Of a stretch of 64,000 nucleotides of DNA, positions 8,368 through 16,581 are shown piece after piece. The notes under the pieces were generated by a model. That model saw nothing but the letters and a program-made list of their open reading frames with translations. It did not search any database and was not told where the DNA came from. This stretch comes from Clostridium sp. AM34-11AC (lineage in GTDB: Bacteria > Bacillota > Clostridia > Lachnospirales > Lachnospiraceae), in assembly GCF_003435375.1 (NCBI RefSeq), contig NZ_QWGL01000001.1:310001-374000 (forward strand), written 5' to 3'. The first letter of the stretch is position 1. Every line of letters starts with the position of its first letter. A program made the translations under genes and the position numbers.

Positions 8368-10608
8368 TTATTTTCCGGATTTCTTCGCTTCCTTTGCTGC
8401 CTTCTCAGCATCCTTCTTTGCCTGTTTTTCAACCGCATCCTTCTTCTGCTTCTTTGTGGTCATTACATACCACATAGCGCCTGTCAGGCATACGGAAGAG
8501 TAGGTACCACAGATGATACCTGCCATTAACGGGAGTGCGAACTCACGGATGGAAGATACGCCCATGATGAACAGAACAAATACCATGACAAAGGTCGTCA
8601 AGGATGTATTGATGCTTCGTGTGAAGGTCTGGGTGATACTTGTATTTACGATATCAACGGTGGATGCCTTCGGTCCCATGAGCTTGATGTTCTCACGGAT
8701 ACGGTCGAAGATAACGATCGTCGCGTTGATGGAGTATCCGACGATGGTAAGCAGGCAGGCGATCGCTGTGGAGCCAACGGACCACTTTGCGAGGGCGTAG
8801 CATGCAACTACAACCAATACGTCATGGACCAGAGCTAAAACAGCACTTGCAGCGAAGCGGATATCCTTGAATCGTACCCAGATATAGAGAAGCATAAATA
8901 CAGTAGCGATCGCTGTAGCCATAACCGCGTCGCGCTTCATCTCAGCACTTACCGCACCAGAGATGCTCTCTGCAGTGATCTTGGACTCATCAACGCCGAA
9001 GTTCTCAACAAGTGCCTCGTCTAATGCCTGACGTTCTTCCACGCTTAAGGTTCTTGTCTTGATGATCACCTCGTTTGTTCCCGCAACCTTCTGTGTCTGC
9101 GTATCCGCACTGTTTGTGATGGATTCAACTACCGGAACAACCTCGCTTGAGATTCTCTCCAGAGACATGTCCTCATTAAAGGTCACGCTTGTGGAGGTAC
9201 CGCCCTGGAAGTCAAGGGAGTAATTGAACGCGTTTCCGATGGAAGACTTGTTCATTACCATTCCCGCAACGCCTGCGAGGATCATAACAGCAGAGATGAT
9301 AAAGCAGATATTTCTCTTTCCGAGGAAATTGAGCGCCTTCTTCTCTTTTCTGATGCCGTAGAACTTCTGATCCTGGAATCCAAGGTTATACAGGGTGTTC
9401 AGTGTGAACTTTGTAACGAAAAGTGCTGTGAACATGGAAAGAACGATACCAAGGGCAAGTGTTGTAGCGAAGCCCTTAACTGTACCGGAGCCTCTCCAGT
9501 AAAGAACAGCCGCTGCGATCAGTGTTGTCACGTTACCATCGACGATGGCGGATAACGCTTTCGCAAAACCTGTCTTGATTGCGGAATGAACGGTCTTTCC
9601 GAGACCGATCTCCTCCTTGATACGGGTGAAGATGATGACGTTCGCATCAACCGCCATACCGATGGAAAGGATGATACCGGCAATACCCGGAAGTGTTAAT
9701 GTAACCTCAAAGGCCGCGAGCAGGATCAGCATCAATGCCACATAGAGGCAGAGTGCAAGGGATGCCGCAAGACCCGGGATGAGGTAAACTACGATCATGA
9801 ATACGCATACGATTCCGAAACCGATCGCGCCGGCCTTTAAGCTTGTCGTGATCGCTTCCTGACCAAGTTTCGCGCCTACCACGTTGGAACGGAGTTCCTC
9901 CAGTTCCAGGGAAAGGGAACCGATACGGATCGTGGACGCAAGATTCTCAGCCTCTTCATAGGAAGTCATGCCGGAGATAGAGGCCTGTCCTCCTGTGATC
10001 GCCTGCTGTACGGTCGGGTTGGAGTACATCACGTTATCGTAAACGATCGCGATCTTCTTGCCGACGTTCGCTGCTGTCACATCTGCGAATTTCTTAGTAC
10101 CTTCATCCGTAAATGTAAGCGCTACTTCATAGTTATTGTTTCCTGTCTGCTGGTCTTTATAGATCACAGCTTTCGCAGAAGCTACATCGGTTCCTTCCAG
10201 TACAACGTTCCAGTTCTCATCATAGAACTGTAAGGATCCCGGCTTACCGAGCTCTTCCAGGATCTTGTTCGCGTCTGTGACACCCGGAATATCAACATTG
10301 ATACGGTTTCCGCCTTCCTGATAAACCTCTGCCTCAGAGCTGTAGTTTTGTACTCTCTGCTGCAGCTTGTACTGGGTATCGGACATATCCTCGGCGCTCG
10401 GATTTTCTTCCTTCGCCTGGTAGGTAATGCTGACGCCGCCTGCCAGATCCAGACCGAGCTTGATTCCGCCATTCTGGGAAGTTACTCCGTTCTCATCGGT
10501 GACCAGCTTACTCTTCTGAAGAGTATCATAGCCGAAAAATCCGAAGATACCGAGTACAACGAGCAGTCCCAGGAGGCCGAGCAGTCCCTTTCCTTTGTTG
10601 CTCTTCAT
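8368..10608 (-). CDS. secDF: Fused protein translocase subunit SecDF
   Basis: 746 residues from the ATG at 10608, chosen because AAGGAGA lies 7 nt upstream and an upstream extension lacks homology. SecD half: KLGLDLAGGVSITYQ after the first TM, large periplasmic-type domain, five further TMs. SecF half begins near residue 455 with its own FQGGTSTSVTF motif and six TMs (VGYSINATIVIFDRIRENI). The protein uses the ion-motive force to pull secreted proteins outward. The C-terminus is Lys/Ala-rich (AEKAAKEAKKSGK). SecD and SecF as a single polypeptide is a known Firmicutes arrangement. Confidence 0.97.
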   Translation of the reverse strand: MKSNKGKGLLGLLGLLVVLGIFGFFGYDTLQKSKLVTDENGVTSQNGGIKLGLDLAGGVSITYQAKEENPSAEDMSDTQYKLQQRVQNYSSEAEVYQEGGNRINVDIPGVTDANKILEELGKPGSLQFYDENWNVVLEGTDVASAKAVIYKDQQTGNNNYEVALTFTDEGTKKFADVTAANVGKKIAIVYDNVMYSNPTVQQAITGGQASISGMTSYEEAENLASTIRIGSLSLELEELRSNVVGAKLGQEAITTSLKAGAIGFGIVCVFMIVVYLIPGLAASLALCLYVALMLILLAAFEVTLTLPGIAGIILSIGMAVDANVIIFTRIKEEIGLGKTVHSAIKTGFAKALSAIVDGNVTTLIAAAVLYWRGSGTVKGFATTLALGIVLSMFTALFVTKFTLNTLYNLGFQDQKFYGIRKEKKALNFLGKRNICFIISAVMILAGVAGMVMNKSSIGNAFNYSLDFQGGTSTSVTFNEDMSLERISSEVVPVVESITNSADTQTQKVAGTNEVIIKTRTLSVEERQALDEALVENFGVDESKITAESISGAVSAEMKRDAVMATAIATVFMLLYIWVRFKDIRFAASAVLALVHDVLVVVACYALAKWSVGSTAIACLLTIVGYSINATIVIFDRIRENIKLMGPKASTVDIVNTSITQTFTRSINTSLTTFVMVFVLFIMGVSSIREFALPLMAGIICGTYSSVCLTGAMWYVMTTKKQKKDAVEKQAKKDAEKAAKEAKKSGK

Positions 10609-10750
10609 GATAAAATCTCCTTCTTGATATGATTTCGAGGTCGAAAAAGCTTTTTGTCCCTCTTGATTCCGGAGTCCGCCGTAAGCACCGCCTCCGTCAT
10701 CCTTACAATAACAGTCCAGGGCTTTCCGCCCCCTGACCGCTATGATCAAT

Positions 10751-12157
10751 TTAGTTGTTTTCCTCGTCCTCCGCTAAAGCAGCGCGGATCATGATCGCGC
10801 ACTCGATACGTTTTTTCTGCATCTCGCAGCCGATATCGTAGGCATCCGTAATACTGCCGTGGAAGTTAAAGGAATTTGCCGCGCATCCGCCGCTGCAGTA
10901 GAATCTCGCAAAGCAGTTTTTGCATTTTTCTTTCGCGTATACATTGCAGAGTTTGAATTCATCGCGCACCTTCGTGTTGACCACGCCGGTATCCACGTTT
11001 CCAAGCAGGAACTCTTCATTTCCAACGAACTGATGGCACGGATATAAGTCTCCCCACGGAGTCACTGCAAGATACTCGGTTCCTGAACCGCAGCCGGACA
11101 GACGTTTCGCAACACACGGTCCCTGGCTTAAATCAAGCATGAAGTGGAAGAATTTGAATCCTCTTCCCTCTTTCTGACGCTTTACAAACTCTTTTGCGAG
11201 TCTGTCATACTCATCCATAATCTGCGGAAGGTCTTCCTCACGGATGGAGTACGGCTCTTCCGGAGCTGCAACTACCGGCTCCATGGAAAGCTTCTCAAAG
11301 CCGAGGTCCGCATAGTGGAGGACATCGTTTCCGAAATCCAGGTTGTTTCTTGTGAAGGTTCCACGGACGAAATAATCCTTCTCGCCGCGTGATTTCGCGA
11401 ATTTCTGGAATTTCGGAACAATAAGTTCATAGCTTCCCTTACCGTTTCTGAACGGACGCATCCGGTCGTTGACCTCCGGACGTCCGTCAAGGCTTAAGAC
11501 CACGTTGCTCATTTCCCTGTTGCAGAACTCCATGATCTCATCGTTTAAGAGTACGCCGTTTGTTGTCAGTGTAAAGCGGAATTTCTTATTGTGCTCCTTC
11601 TCCTGGGAACGTCCGTATTCCACAAGCTGTTTTACAACGTTCCAGTTCATAAGCGGCTCGCCGCCAAAGAAATCAACCTCAAGGTTGATGCGGTTTCCGG
11701 AGTTTGCGATCAGGAAATCCAGTGCCTTCTTTCCGACCTCAAAGCTCATGAGGGCGCGGCGTCCATGGTACTCGCCTTCCTCTGCGAAGCAGTACTTGCA
11801 GGCAAGGTTGCAGTCATGGGCAATATGAAGGCAGAGTGCCTTCACGACCGTCTGACGTTTCTTGAAATCGATCACATAGTCTTTGTAAATATCCGCAGCG
11901 AACAGCTCCTCCGCGTCGATGAGCTCCTGAATATCGGAGAGCGCATCCTCAATATCTTCTGCAGAGTACTTACAGACCAGTGCTTCTCTCACTGCTTTTT
12001 TCTGGTCATCCGTGAGAGGCATCGGTTTTTCCATATCCGGGACGATCTTCGCGAGAACCTCCACGGCATCGTAGAGCAGCGCATCCACGGAATGAACCGA
12101 TCCACTGTTTACGTCCAAAACAATATGGTATCCATTATTTATATACTGATGTATCAA
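10751..12157 (-). CDS. scfB: SCIFF peptide thioether maturase (radical SAM/SPASM, ScfB)
   Basis: 468 residues. The radical SAM cluster motif is CNLACKYCFAEEGEYHGRR near residue 108; the C-terminal SPASM domain has CGSGTEYLAVTPWGDLYPC and CKNCFARFYCSGGCAANSF, ligands of auxiliary 4Fe-4S clusters. The N-terminal 90 residues form the peptide-recognition (RRE-like) part. It forms Cys-to-alpha/gamma-carbon thioethers in the ScfA peptide. The TTG at 12157 is preceded by TAGGAGA at 10 nt. The gene is separated from scfA by a cobalamin-riboswitch-like leader and is followed by secDF. Confidence 0.95.
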   Translation of the reverse strand: MIHQYINNGYHIVLDVNSGSVHSVDALLYDAVEVLAKIVPDMEKPMPLTDDQKKAVREALVCKYSAEDIEDALSDIQELIDAEELFAADIYKDYVIDFKKRQTVVKALCLHIAHDCNLACKYCFAEEGEYHGRRALMSFEVGKKALDFLIANSGNRINLEVDFFGGEPLMNWNVVKQLVEYGRSQEKEHNKKFRFTLTTNGVLLNDEIMEFCNREMSNVVLSLDGRPEVNDRMRPFRNGKGSYELIVPKFQKFAKSRGEKDYFVRGTFTRNNLDFGNDVLHYADLGFEKLSMEPVVAAPEEPYSIREEDLPQIMDEYDRLAKEFVKRQKEGRGFKFFHFMLDLSQGPCVAKRLSGCGSGTEYLAVTPWGDLYPCHQFVGNEEFLLGNVDTGVVNTKVRDEFKLCNVYAKEKCKNCFARFYCSGGCAANSFNFHGSITDAYDIGCEMQKKRIECAIMIRAALAEDEENN

Positions 12158-12189
12158 AGCTAACTTTCTCCTACTGTCTTAATTTTCAG

Positions 12190-12336
12190 GTGACTGTTCC
12201 GTCTCTTCCCGATTACAGTCACGATCTGATGGTCTCCTGACTTCTTTCTTACCTGCCCTTTGTGGTCTGTCAGTGGCGGCTTTCCCGGCATCGCTGTCCG
12301 GGAAACCCGTCACCGGCAGATTCTTTGATCAGACAA
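12190..12336 (-). promoter_or_regulatory. Cobalamin-riboswitch-like leader of scfB
   Basis: Reading the minus strand: P1 5' strand TCTGAT (12333-12328), GAATCTGCCGGTGACGGG, a GGGTTTCCC hairpin, then GCCGCCACTG, and at 12243-12231 AAGTCAGGAGACC followed by ATCAGA, which closes P1. GCCACTG and CAGGAGACC in this order are hallmarks of the cobalamin (B12) aptamer. Downstream, GTGACTGT/ACAGTCAC (12222-12190) forms a hairpin without a T-run, so control may be translational or need readthrough. The aptamer is short between the two hallmarks, and no B12 gene is adjacent. Confidence 0.7.
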
Positions 12337-12372
12337 GAAATAGCCCCTACAATCATACGACCGTAGGGGTCT
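12334..12372 (-). terminator. Weak terminator after scfA
   Basis: CCCCTAC/GTAGGGG stem with a 12-nt loop and a short T-rich tail (ATTTCTT) on the minus strand; probably allows readthrough from scfA into scfB. Confidence 0.5.
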
Positions 12373-12405
12373 CTTTAAAAACTTCCGTTTATTCGAAGCC
12401 CCGCA

Positions 12406-12552
12406 TTAGCGGTTGCTGTTTTCACAGCTCTGGTTTCCTACTGTGCAGGATGTCTTGCATGCAGACTGGCAGGATGTCTGGCATTCGCCGCAGCCGCCCT
12501 TCTTCATGCTGTTCTTTAAAGTGTTGGAACTTAAAGTCTTTACATGCTTCAT
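12406..12552 (-). CDS. scfA: SCIFF ranthipeptide precursor (ScfA)
   Basis: A 48-residue peptide too short for routine gene calling. It starts MKHVKTLSSNTLKNSMKKGG, the strongly conserved leader, and has six cysteines at residues 21, 24, 28, 32, 36 and 43 (GGCGECQTSCQSACKTSC), the 'six cysteines in forty-five' pattern. ScfB crosslinks these cysteines as thioethers to intervening residues. AGGAGG lies 10 nt before the ATG and a consensus promoter is upstream. The product is nearly universal in Clostridia and its biological role remains poorly defined; a quorum-type role has been suggested for the class. Confidence 0.96.
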   Translation of the reverse strand: MKHVKTLSSNTLKNSMKKGGCGECQTSCQSACKTSCTVGNQSCENSNR

Positions 12553-12608
12553 GGTATCATTTCCTCCTGTTCTCTTATCGTGGGCATAATACCCCGAATT
12601 TAAATGAA

Positions 12609-12637
12609 ATTATACCATACGATTTTCTATTATGCAA
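12609..12637 (-). promoter_or_regulatory. Sigma-A promoter of scfA
   Basis: TTGCAT (12637-12632), 17-bp spacer, TATAAT (12614-12609) on the minus strand. The rest of the 390-bp gap up to 12946 shows no other convincing feature. Confidence 0.75.
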
Positions 12638-12946
12638 CGGATTTTATTGCCGTGATGCAGGAAAATCCGGTACAAATATCCACTTTTTGTCCGCATAACA
12701 TGCCGCAGGCAGCTTCCAAATTGTATCCGGCAGCCGCAAAGAAAAAATATCCGGGGCGTTTTTTTCAGCCAAACAGATTCACCGCTTACAAGATCAGCCG
12801 CGCAATGCATATGCATGGCCTTTCCCCACATATCCTGTATAAAGCAAATGTCCACATCATGATGTCCTCTCAGAATCTTTCTGTACCTGGTTTTATGAGT
12901 CCCGGAAAGACTCCTGGAGTACATCCTTCAAGAAAGGAGTTTTCTC

Positions 12947-13306
12947 ATGCAGACAAACCCGGTATGGCGCATGGTACGCGCCCTGATCGCAACTTATATC
13001 CTCTCCGGAATTCTTCTGATGGTACTGTCCTTCGCCCTCTTTAAGTTCCGTCTCCCGGAAAATCAGGTCAATCTCGCCGTCTGCGCAGTCTATGTCCTCT
13101 CCTGCTTTTTTGGCGGCATGATCGCCGGAAAAACAATGAGGACCAGGCGCTTTTTCTGGGGCCTGGTCCTCGGAACTCTCTATTTTCTGTTTTTATATCT
13201 CATGTCCCTCGCCCAGAAGGACGGTGTCACGGAAGACACCAAAAGACTTCTCTCTGTCCTCGCCATGTGCACATTGAGCGGAATGGCGGGCGGGATGGTG
13301 AGCTAA
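12947..13306 (+). CDS. TIGR04086-family membrane protein
   Basis: 119 residues with four predicted membrane helices (ALIATYILSGILLMVLSFAL, AVCAVYVLSCFFGGMIAG, FFWGLVLGTLYFLFLYL, LAMCTLSGMAGGMV). The family is commonly found near SCIFF and sec genes in Clostridia; its function is unknown. Here it is divergent from scfA. SD AAGGAG is 7 nt before the ATG. Its TAA shares bases with the stop of the leftward small gene at 13303 (tail-to-tail overlap of 4 bp). Confidence 0.85.
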   Translation: MQTNPVWRMVRALIATYILSGILLMVLSFALFKFRLPENQVNLAVCAVYVLSCFFGGMIAGKTMRTRRFFWGLVLGTLYFLFLYLMSLAQKDGVTEDTKRLLSVLAMCTLSGMAGGMVS

Positions 13307-13422
13307 CGGTCTCCCACCTTCGTGAGGAGATAAACAACGAGCGCCAGGATCCCCATCACAACGAAGATTCCAAGCATTCCCTTCCACATGATTCCCAAAG
13401 CAAGCATTGTATTTACATTCAT
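13303..13422 (-). CDS. OadG-related small transporter subunit (39 residues)
   Basis: Single-helix peptide: MNVNTMLALGIMWKGMLGIF then VVMGILALVVYLLTK and a short charged tail. Size, topology and position directly after oadB match the small OadG-related subunits that stabilise sodium-pumping decarboxylase beta subunits. The SD TAGGAGG contains the oadB stop codon, so the two are translationally coupled (13 nt apart). Too short for the usual ORF cut-off. Confidence 0.8.
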   Translation of the reverse strand: MNVNTMLALGIMWKGMLGIFVVMGILALVVYLLTKVGDR

Positions 13423-13434
13423 AGTCCAGACCTC

Positions 13435-14562
13435 CTACATAAAGAATCCAAGGATGATTCCGCCGGCAACTGCGGATGCGACCTGACCGGAAACATTAGC
13501 TCCGATGGCATGCATCAGAAGATGGTTTGTTCTGTCCTCCGCGATCCCCATCTTCTCAATGACACGGGCAGACATCGGGAATGCGGAGATTCCTGCTGCT
13601 CCGACCATCGGGTTCACTTTGTTCCTGCTGAACAGATTTAAGAATTTCGCAAACATGACGCCGCCGATGGAGTCAAAAATAAAAGCGAAAAGTCCAAGTC
13701 CCATGATCATCAGTGTCTGTAAGCTTACGAACTGATCCGCTTTCATGGAGAAAGAAATCGTGATTCCGAGAACAAGTGTGATCAGGTTTGCGAGTGTCGT
13801 CTGTGCTGTTTCGGAAAGGCTGTTTAAGCAGCCGCATTCACGGATCAGATTTCCGAACATCAGGAATCCTACAAGAGCAACCGACGCCGGAGCGACAAGT
13901 CCTGCGACAAATGTTACAATGATCGGAAAAGCGATTCTTGTGAACCGGCTTACTTTTCCCGGCTCATACGGCATGCGGATCATGCGTTCTTTCTTTGTCG
14001 TAACCGCTTTAATCGCCATCGGCTGGATGATCGGCACAAGTGCCATATAGGAATATGCCGCCACCGCAATCGCTCCGATGTAGTTTGACTTCAACACCTG
14101 AGATACCAGAATCGAAGTCGGACCATCTGCCGCTCCGATGATTCCGATAGAGGCAGCGTCCTTGATATCAAAGCCGAGAAGTGATGCCATAAAGATCGTA
14201 AAAAAGATACCGAACTGGGACGCCGCACCGAAAAGGAACATCTTCGGATTCGAAAGCAGCGGTCCAAAGTCGATCATGGCTCCGATACCGATAAAGAGCA
14301 GCAGCGGGAAAGCCTCCGATGCCTCAATGCCGGATTCAAACAGCCACTGGATGATTCCGTGAGTCTCACCGGCGCCCTCCATAAACTGGTTTAACACACC
14401 GCTGGCCGGGAGATTCACAAGGATCGCACCGAAGCCCATCGGCAGAAGAAGGGCCGGCTCATAATTTTTCTCGATTGCCAGGTAGATCAGTAAAAGCCCT
14501 ACCACATACATGACGACCTGCTGCCAGGTGATCGATAGTAATCCACTCCATAAAAAGTCCAT
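13435..14562 (-). CDS. oadB: Na+-translocating decarboxylase beta subunit
   Basis: 375 residues, about nine to eleven membrane helices. Family signatures: GAADGPTSILVSQVL near residue 145, FPIIVTFVAGLVAPASVALVG, and PMVGAAGISAFPMSARV near 320. OadB/MmdB/GcdB-type subunits couple decarboxylation of biotin-bound CO2 to Na+ export. No alpha (carboxyltransferase) or biotin carrier gene lies within the window, so the substrate (oxaloacetate, methylmalonyl-CoA, glutaconyl-CoA) is undetermined. SD AAGGAGG; preceded by a riboswitch-like leader. Confidence 0.93.
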   Translation of the reverse strand: MDFLWSGLLSITWQQVVMYVVGLLLIYLAIEKNYEPALLLPMGFGAILVNLPASGVLNQFMEGAGETHGIIQWLFESGIEASEAFPLLLFIGIGAMIDFGPLLSNPKMFLFGAASQFGIFFTIFMASLLGFDIKDAASIGIIGAADGPTSILVSQVLKSNYIGAIAVAAYSYMALVPIIQPMAIKAVTTKKERMIRMPYEPGKVSRFTRIAFPIIVTFVAGLVAPASVALVGFLMFGNLIRECGCLNSLSETAQTTLANLITLVLGITISFSMKADQFVSLQTLMIMGLGLFAFIFDSIGGVMFAKFLNLFSRNKVNPMVGAAGISAFPMSARVIEKMGIAEDRTNHLLMHAIGANVSGQVASAVAGGIILGFFM

Positions 14563-14687
14563 AAAAACTCCTCCTTGAAAATAGTATGCGCAGGTTTTTC
14601 TCTTTCCCTGCCAATGGATTCCATGAAATTTTACAGACCGTCTTTTTTTGCCGCCATATCGGATCGCTCTCGGATCCTCAGAGCAAC

Positions 14688-14808
14688 AAAAAAAGACTTT
14701 CTGCAGAAATTTCTCTCTGCAAAAAGTCTCGTTACCATTTTACCGGTATGCACCACCAGACGTTTCCGCCGCGATTGTTGACAGTGCATTTCAACTACTC
14801 CCCTTTTG
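14688..14808 (-). promoter_or_regulatory. yybP-ykoY (Mn2+)-type riboswitch candidate with terminator, upstream of oadB
   Basis: Minus-strand leader: AAAAG followed by GGGGAGTAG (14803-14795), then ATGCAC/GTGCAT enclosing an internal loop with GTCA and a GGCG-GAAA-CGTC hairpin, then TACC/GGTA, then AACGAGAC and CTTTT closing P1. The order GGGGAGUAG ... (A)GAC-CUUU matches the Mn2+ class. The P1 3' strand overlaps a 14-bp terminator stem (AGACTTTTTGCAGA/TCTGCAGAAAGTCT) followed by TTTTTTT (14694-14688), so ligand binding should prevent termination. The ligand is inferred; another ion is possible given the downstream Na+ pump. Confidence 0.65.
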
Positions 14809-14817
14809 GATAGATTC

Positions 14818-14846
14818 ATATTAATTGGTTTGAAAAAAATTGTCAA
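14818..14846 (-). promoter_or_regulatory. Sigma-A promoter of the oadB leader
   Basis: Consensus TTGACA (14846-14841), 17-bp spacer, TAATAT (14823-14818) on the minus strand; start of transcription near 14811, just before the aptamer. Confidence 0.85.
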
Positions 14847-14894
14847 GACCGAAAGCTGTACATTTTTCGCTAATTTTATCGCGGTTCAGGAATT

Positions 14895-16193
14895 TCACCG
14901 TTCGGGTTTGCTCTCCTGCTCACTTTCTTCGCTCTTCTGCGGCGCATCCAGAATATACAGATGCACCTTGTCAATCCTGTTTCTCTCCACCGTATCCACC
15001 ACAAACCGGAGATTTCCGCTTGTGACTTCCTCCCCTGCCTGCGGGAGATGGTCTAAAAGGCCGATAATATAGCCACCGACGGAGTCGTAATCTTCTGACT
15101 TGAGATCCAGACCAAGCTGGTCGTCGAGATCATCAAGTTTCATGGCACCCTCGATCACATATTCCTTCGGATTGATCTTCCTGATGCTGTCTTCCTCATC
15201 CGCATCGTACTCGTCGCGGATCTCTCCGACGATCTCCTCAAGCATATCCTCCAATGTGATAAGCCCGGCCGTCGCGCCATACTCATCAAGGACGATGGCA
15301 ACGCTGTTCATGGTCTTTCGAAGTTCCACCATAAGCTCCGTCGTCTTTTTAAACTCGTAGGTGTAATACGGCTCACGCAGGTAATCCCGCAGCTTAAATT
15401 CCTTGTCTTTCGGGATCAGGAACAGGTCCTTGATATTCACGATGCCAATGACATTGTCCGTCGTCTCCTCATAGACTGGATATCTCGTATACTTCTCCTG
15501 TCGGAAAATATCCATGATCTCCTGATAGCTGGCATTCACATCGAGGAATGTCATATCGATACGCGGAACCATAATGTCCTTCGCGACAGAATCCCCAAAA
15601 TCGAACACGTTGTAGATCATCTTCTTCTCGTCTGACTCGATCACACCCTCTTCGTGGCTGACCTCCACGATCGTGCGGAGCTCATCCTCTGTGATCGCGT
15701 CCTGTTTCTTGTTCGGATCCACATGGATCATCTTTAAAACGCCCTTGGAGAGGACATCAACGACCACGATCAGCGGGGTCAGAACCTGCATGATCAAATA
15801 GATCGGTTTCGCGAACTTGAGTGACAGGGTCTCGGAATAGATCGTCGCGGAAGTCTTCGGTGTGATCTCACCAAAGATCAGGACTAACAGCGTCAAAACA
15901 CCGGTTCCGATACCGACATATTTATTTCCAAGCACGTCTGTGACCAGCACAGTCATCAGAGAAGACGCTGAAATATTGACAATATTGTTTCCTATTAAAA
16001 TTGCGCTAAGCATTTTGGGCTGATTGCTTAAGATCTTCTCCAGCACAACGGCATGACTGAGTCCCGCCTCCGCGAGATTCCGCACACGGATCTTATTTAC
16101 CGTCATCATTGCCGTCTCCGCCGATGAGAAAAACGCGGATAACGCCAGAAGTCCAATTACGATCAGTCCCTGCAGGGCTTGCCCTGAATCCAA
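14895..16193 (-). CDS. HlyC/CorC-family transporter (DUF21-CBS-CorC domain)
   Basis: 432 residues from a TTG at 16193, preferred because AGGAG is 9 nt upstream; the TTG 9 nt earlier abuts the SD. The N-terminal DUF21 membrane domain has three to four helices (FFSSAETAMMTVNKIRVRNL near residue 20-40). Two CBS domains follow (VPRIDMTFLDVN, YPVYEETTDNVIGIV, VLDEYGATAGLITLEDMLEE), then the CorC_HlyC domain. Relatives act in Mg2+ efflux or metal-ion homeostasis. The C-terminus is rich in Glu/Ser. Confidence 0.9.
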   Translation of the reverse strand: MDSGQALQGLIVIGLLALSAFFSSAETAMMTVNKIRVRNLAEAGLSHAVVLEKILSNQPKMLSAILIGNNIVNISASSLMTVLVTDVLGNKYVGIGTGVLTLLVLIFGEITPKTSATIYSETLSLKFAKPIYLIMQVLTPLIVVVDVLSKGVLKMIHVDPNKKQDAITEDELRTIVEVSHEEGVIESDEKKMIYNVFDFGDSVAKDIMVPRIDMTFLDVNASYQEIMDIFRQEKYTRYPVYEETTDNVIGIVNIKDLFLIPKDKEFKLRDYLREPYYTYEFKKTTELMVELRKTMNSVAIVLDEYGATAGLITLEDMLEEIVGEIRDEYDADEEDSIRKINPKEYVIEGAMKLDDLDDQLGLDLKSEDYDSVGGYIIGLLDHLPQAGEEVTSGNLRFVVDTVERNRIDKVHLYILDAPQKSEESEQESKPER

Positions 16194-16209
16194 AAAAATC
16201 AACTCCTAA

Positions 16210-16308
16210 ATCTTTATAAATTTGACGCTTCCCGGTTTCTTCCGGGGCTTCGTCCATGATTTGTCTCCTCGCACGCTCCGCTCTGTGTTTGGACCGGTCG
16301 AAGATTTA
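16210..16308 (-). promoter_or_regulatory. Structured 5' leader of the CorC gene
   Basis: From the predicted start near 16308 the leader opens with AAATCTT and closes, just before the SD, with AAGATTT; inside is GACG-AAGC-CCCGG/CCGGG-AA-GCGTC. This places the SD at the base of a closing helix. I do not recognise the family; it is not an M-box by sequence. Confidence 0.3.
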
Positions 16309-16314
16309 CGAATG

Positions 16315-16343
16315 ATTGTACAATACTCTATATGCAGTGTCAA
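16315..16343 (-). promoter_or_regulatory. Sigma-A promoter of the CorC gene
   Basis: TTGACA (16343-16338), 17-bp spacer, TACAAT (16320-16315) on the minus strand. Confidence 0.85.
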
Positions 16344-16381
16344 TGGTTTCGGGACGTTTCCGCGGTGTTTTTTTAATGGCA

Positions 16382-16525
16382 GTTACAGTACACGGGCACT
16401 CCATGCCCGCGCACTGTAACTGGATTTTGCCCATGCTTCGCATTCCGAATCGGCAAAATCCGCGGTCATAACGGTATCATACGGAATTTTCAGTTCAGAA
16501 AATTCCTACCCATGAAAAGTAACTA
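16382..16525. repeat. Dispersed hairpin repeat, family A, copy 1 (144 bp)
   Basis: About 93-95% identical by eye to 34585-34728. Three consecutive palindromes: GTTACAGT...ACTGTAAC with inner CGGGCA/TGCCCG; GGATTTTGCC...GGCAAAATCC; GGAATTTTC-AGTTCA-GAAAATTCC. No reading frame. Lies 3' of the PII-like gene. Confidence 0.9.
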
Positions 16526-16581
16526 ATGGCACCGTTCCGTTCGTTCAGGCCTGTGATCTGCTGCGGTCAGCGCGAAAGATC

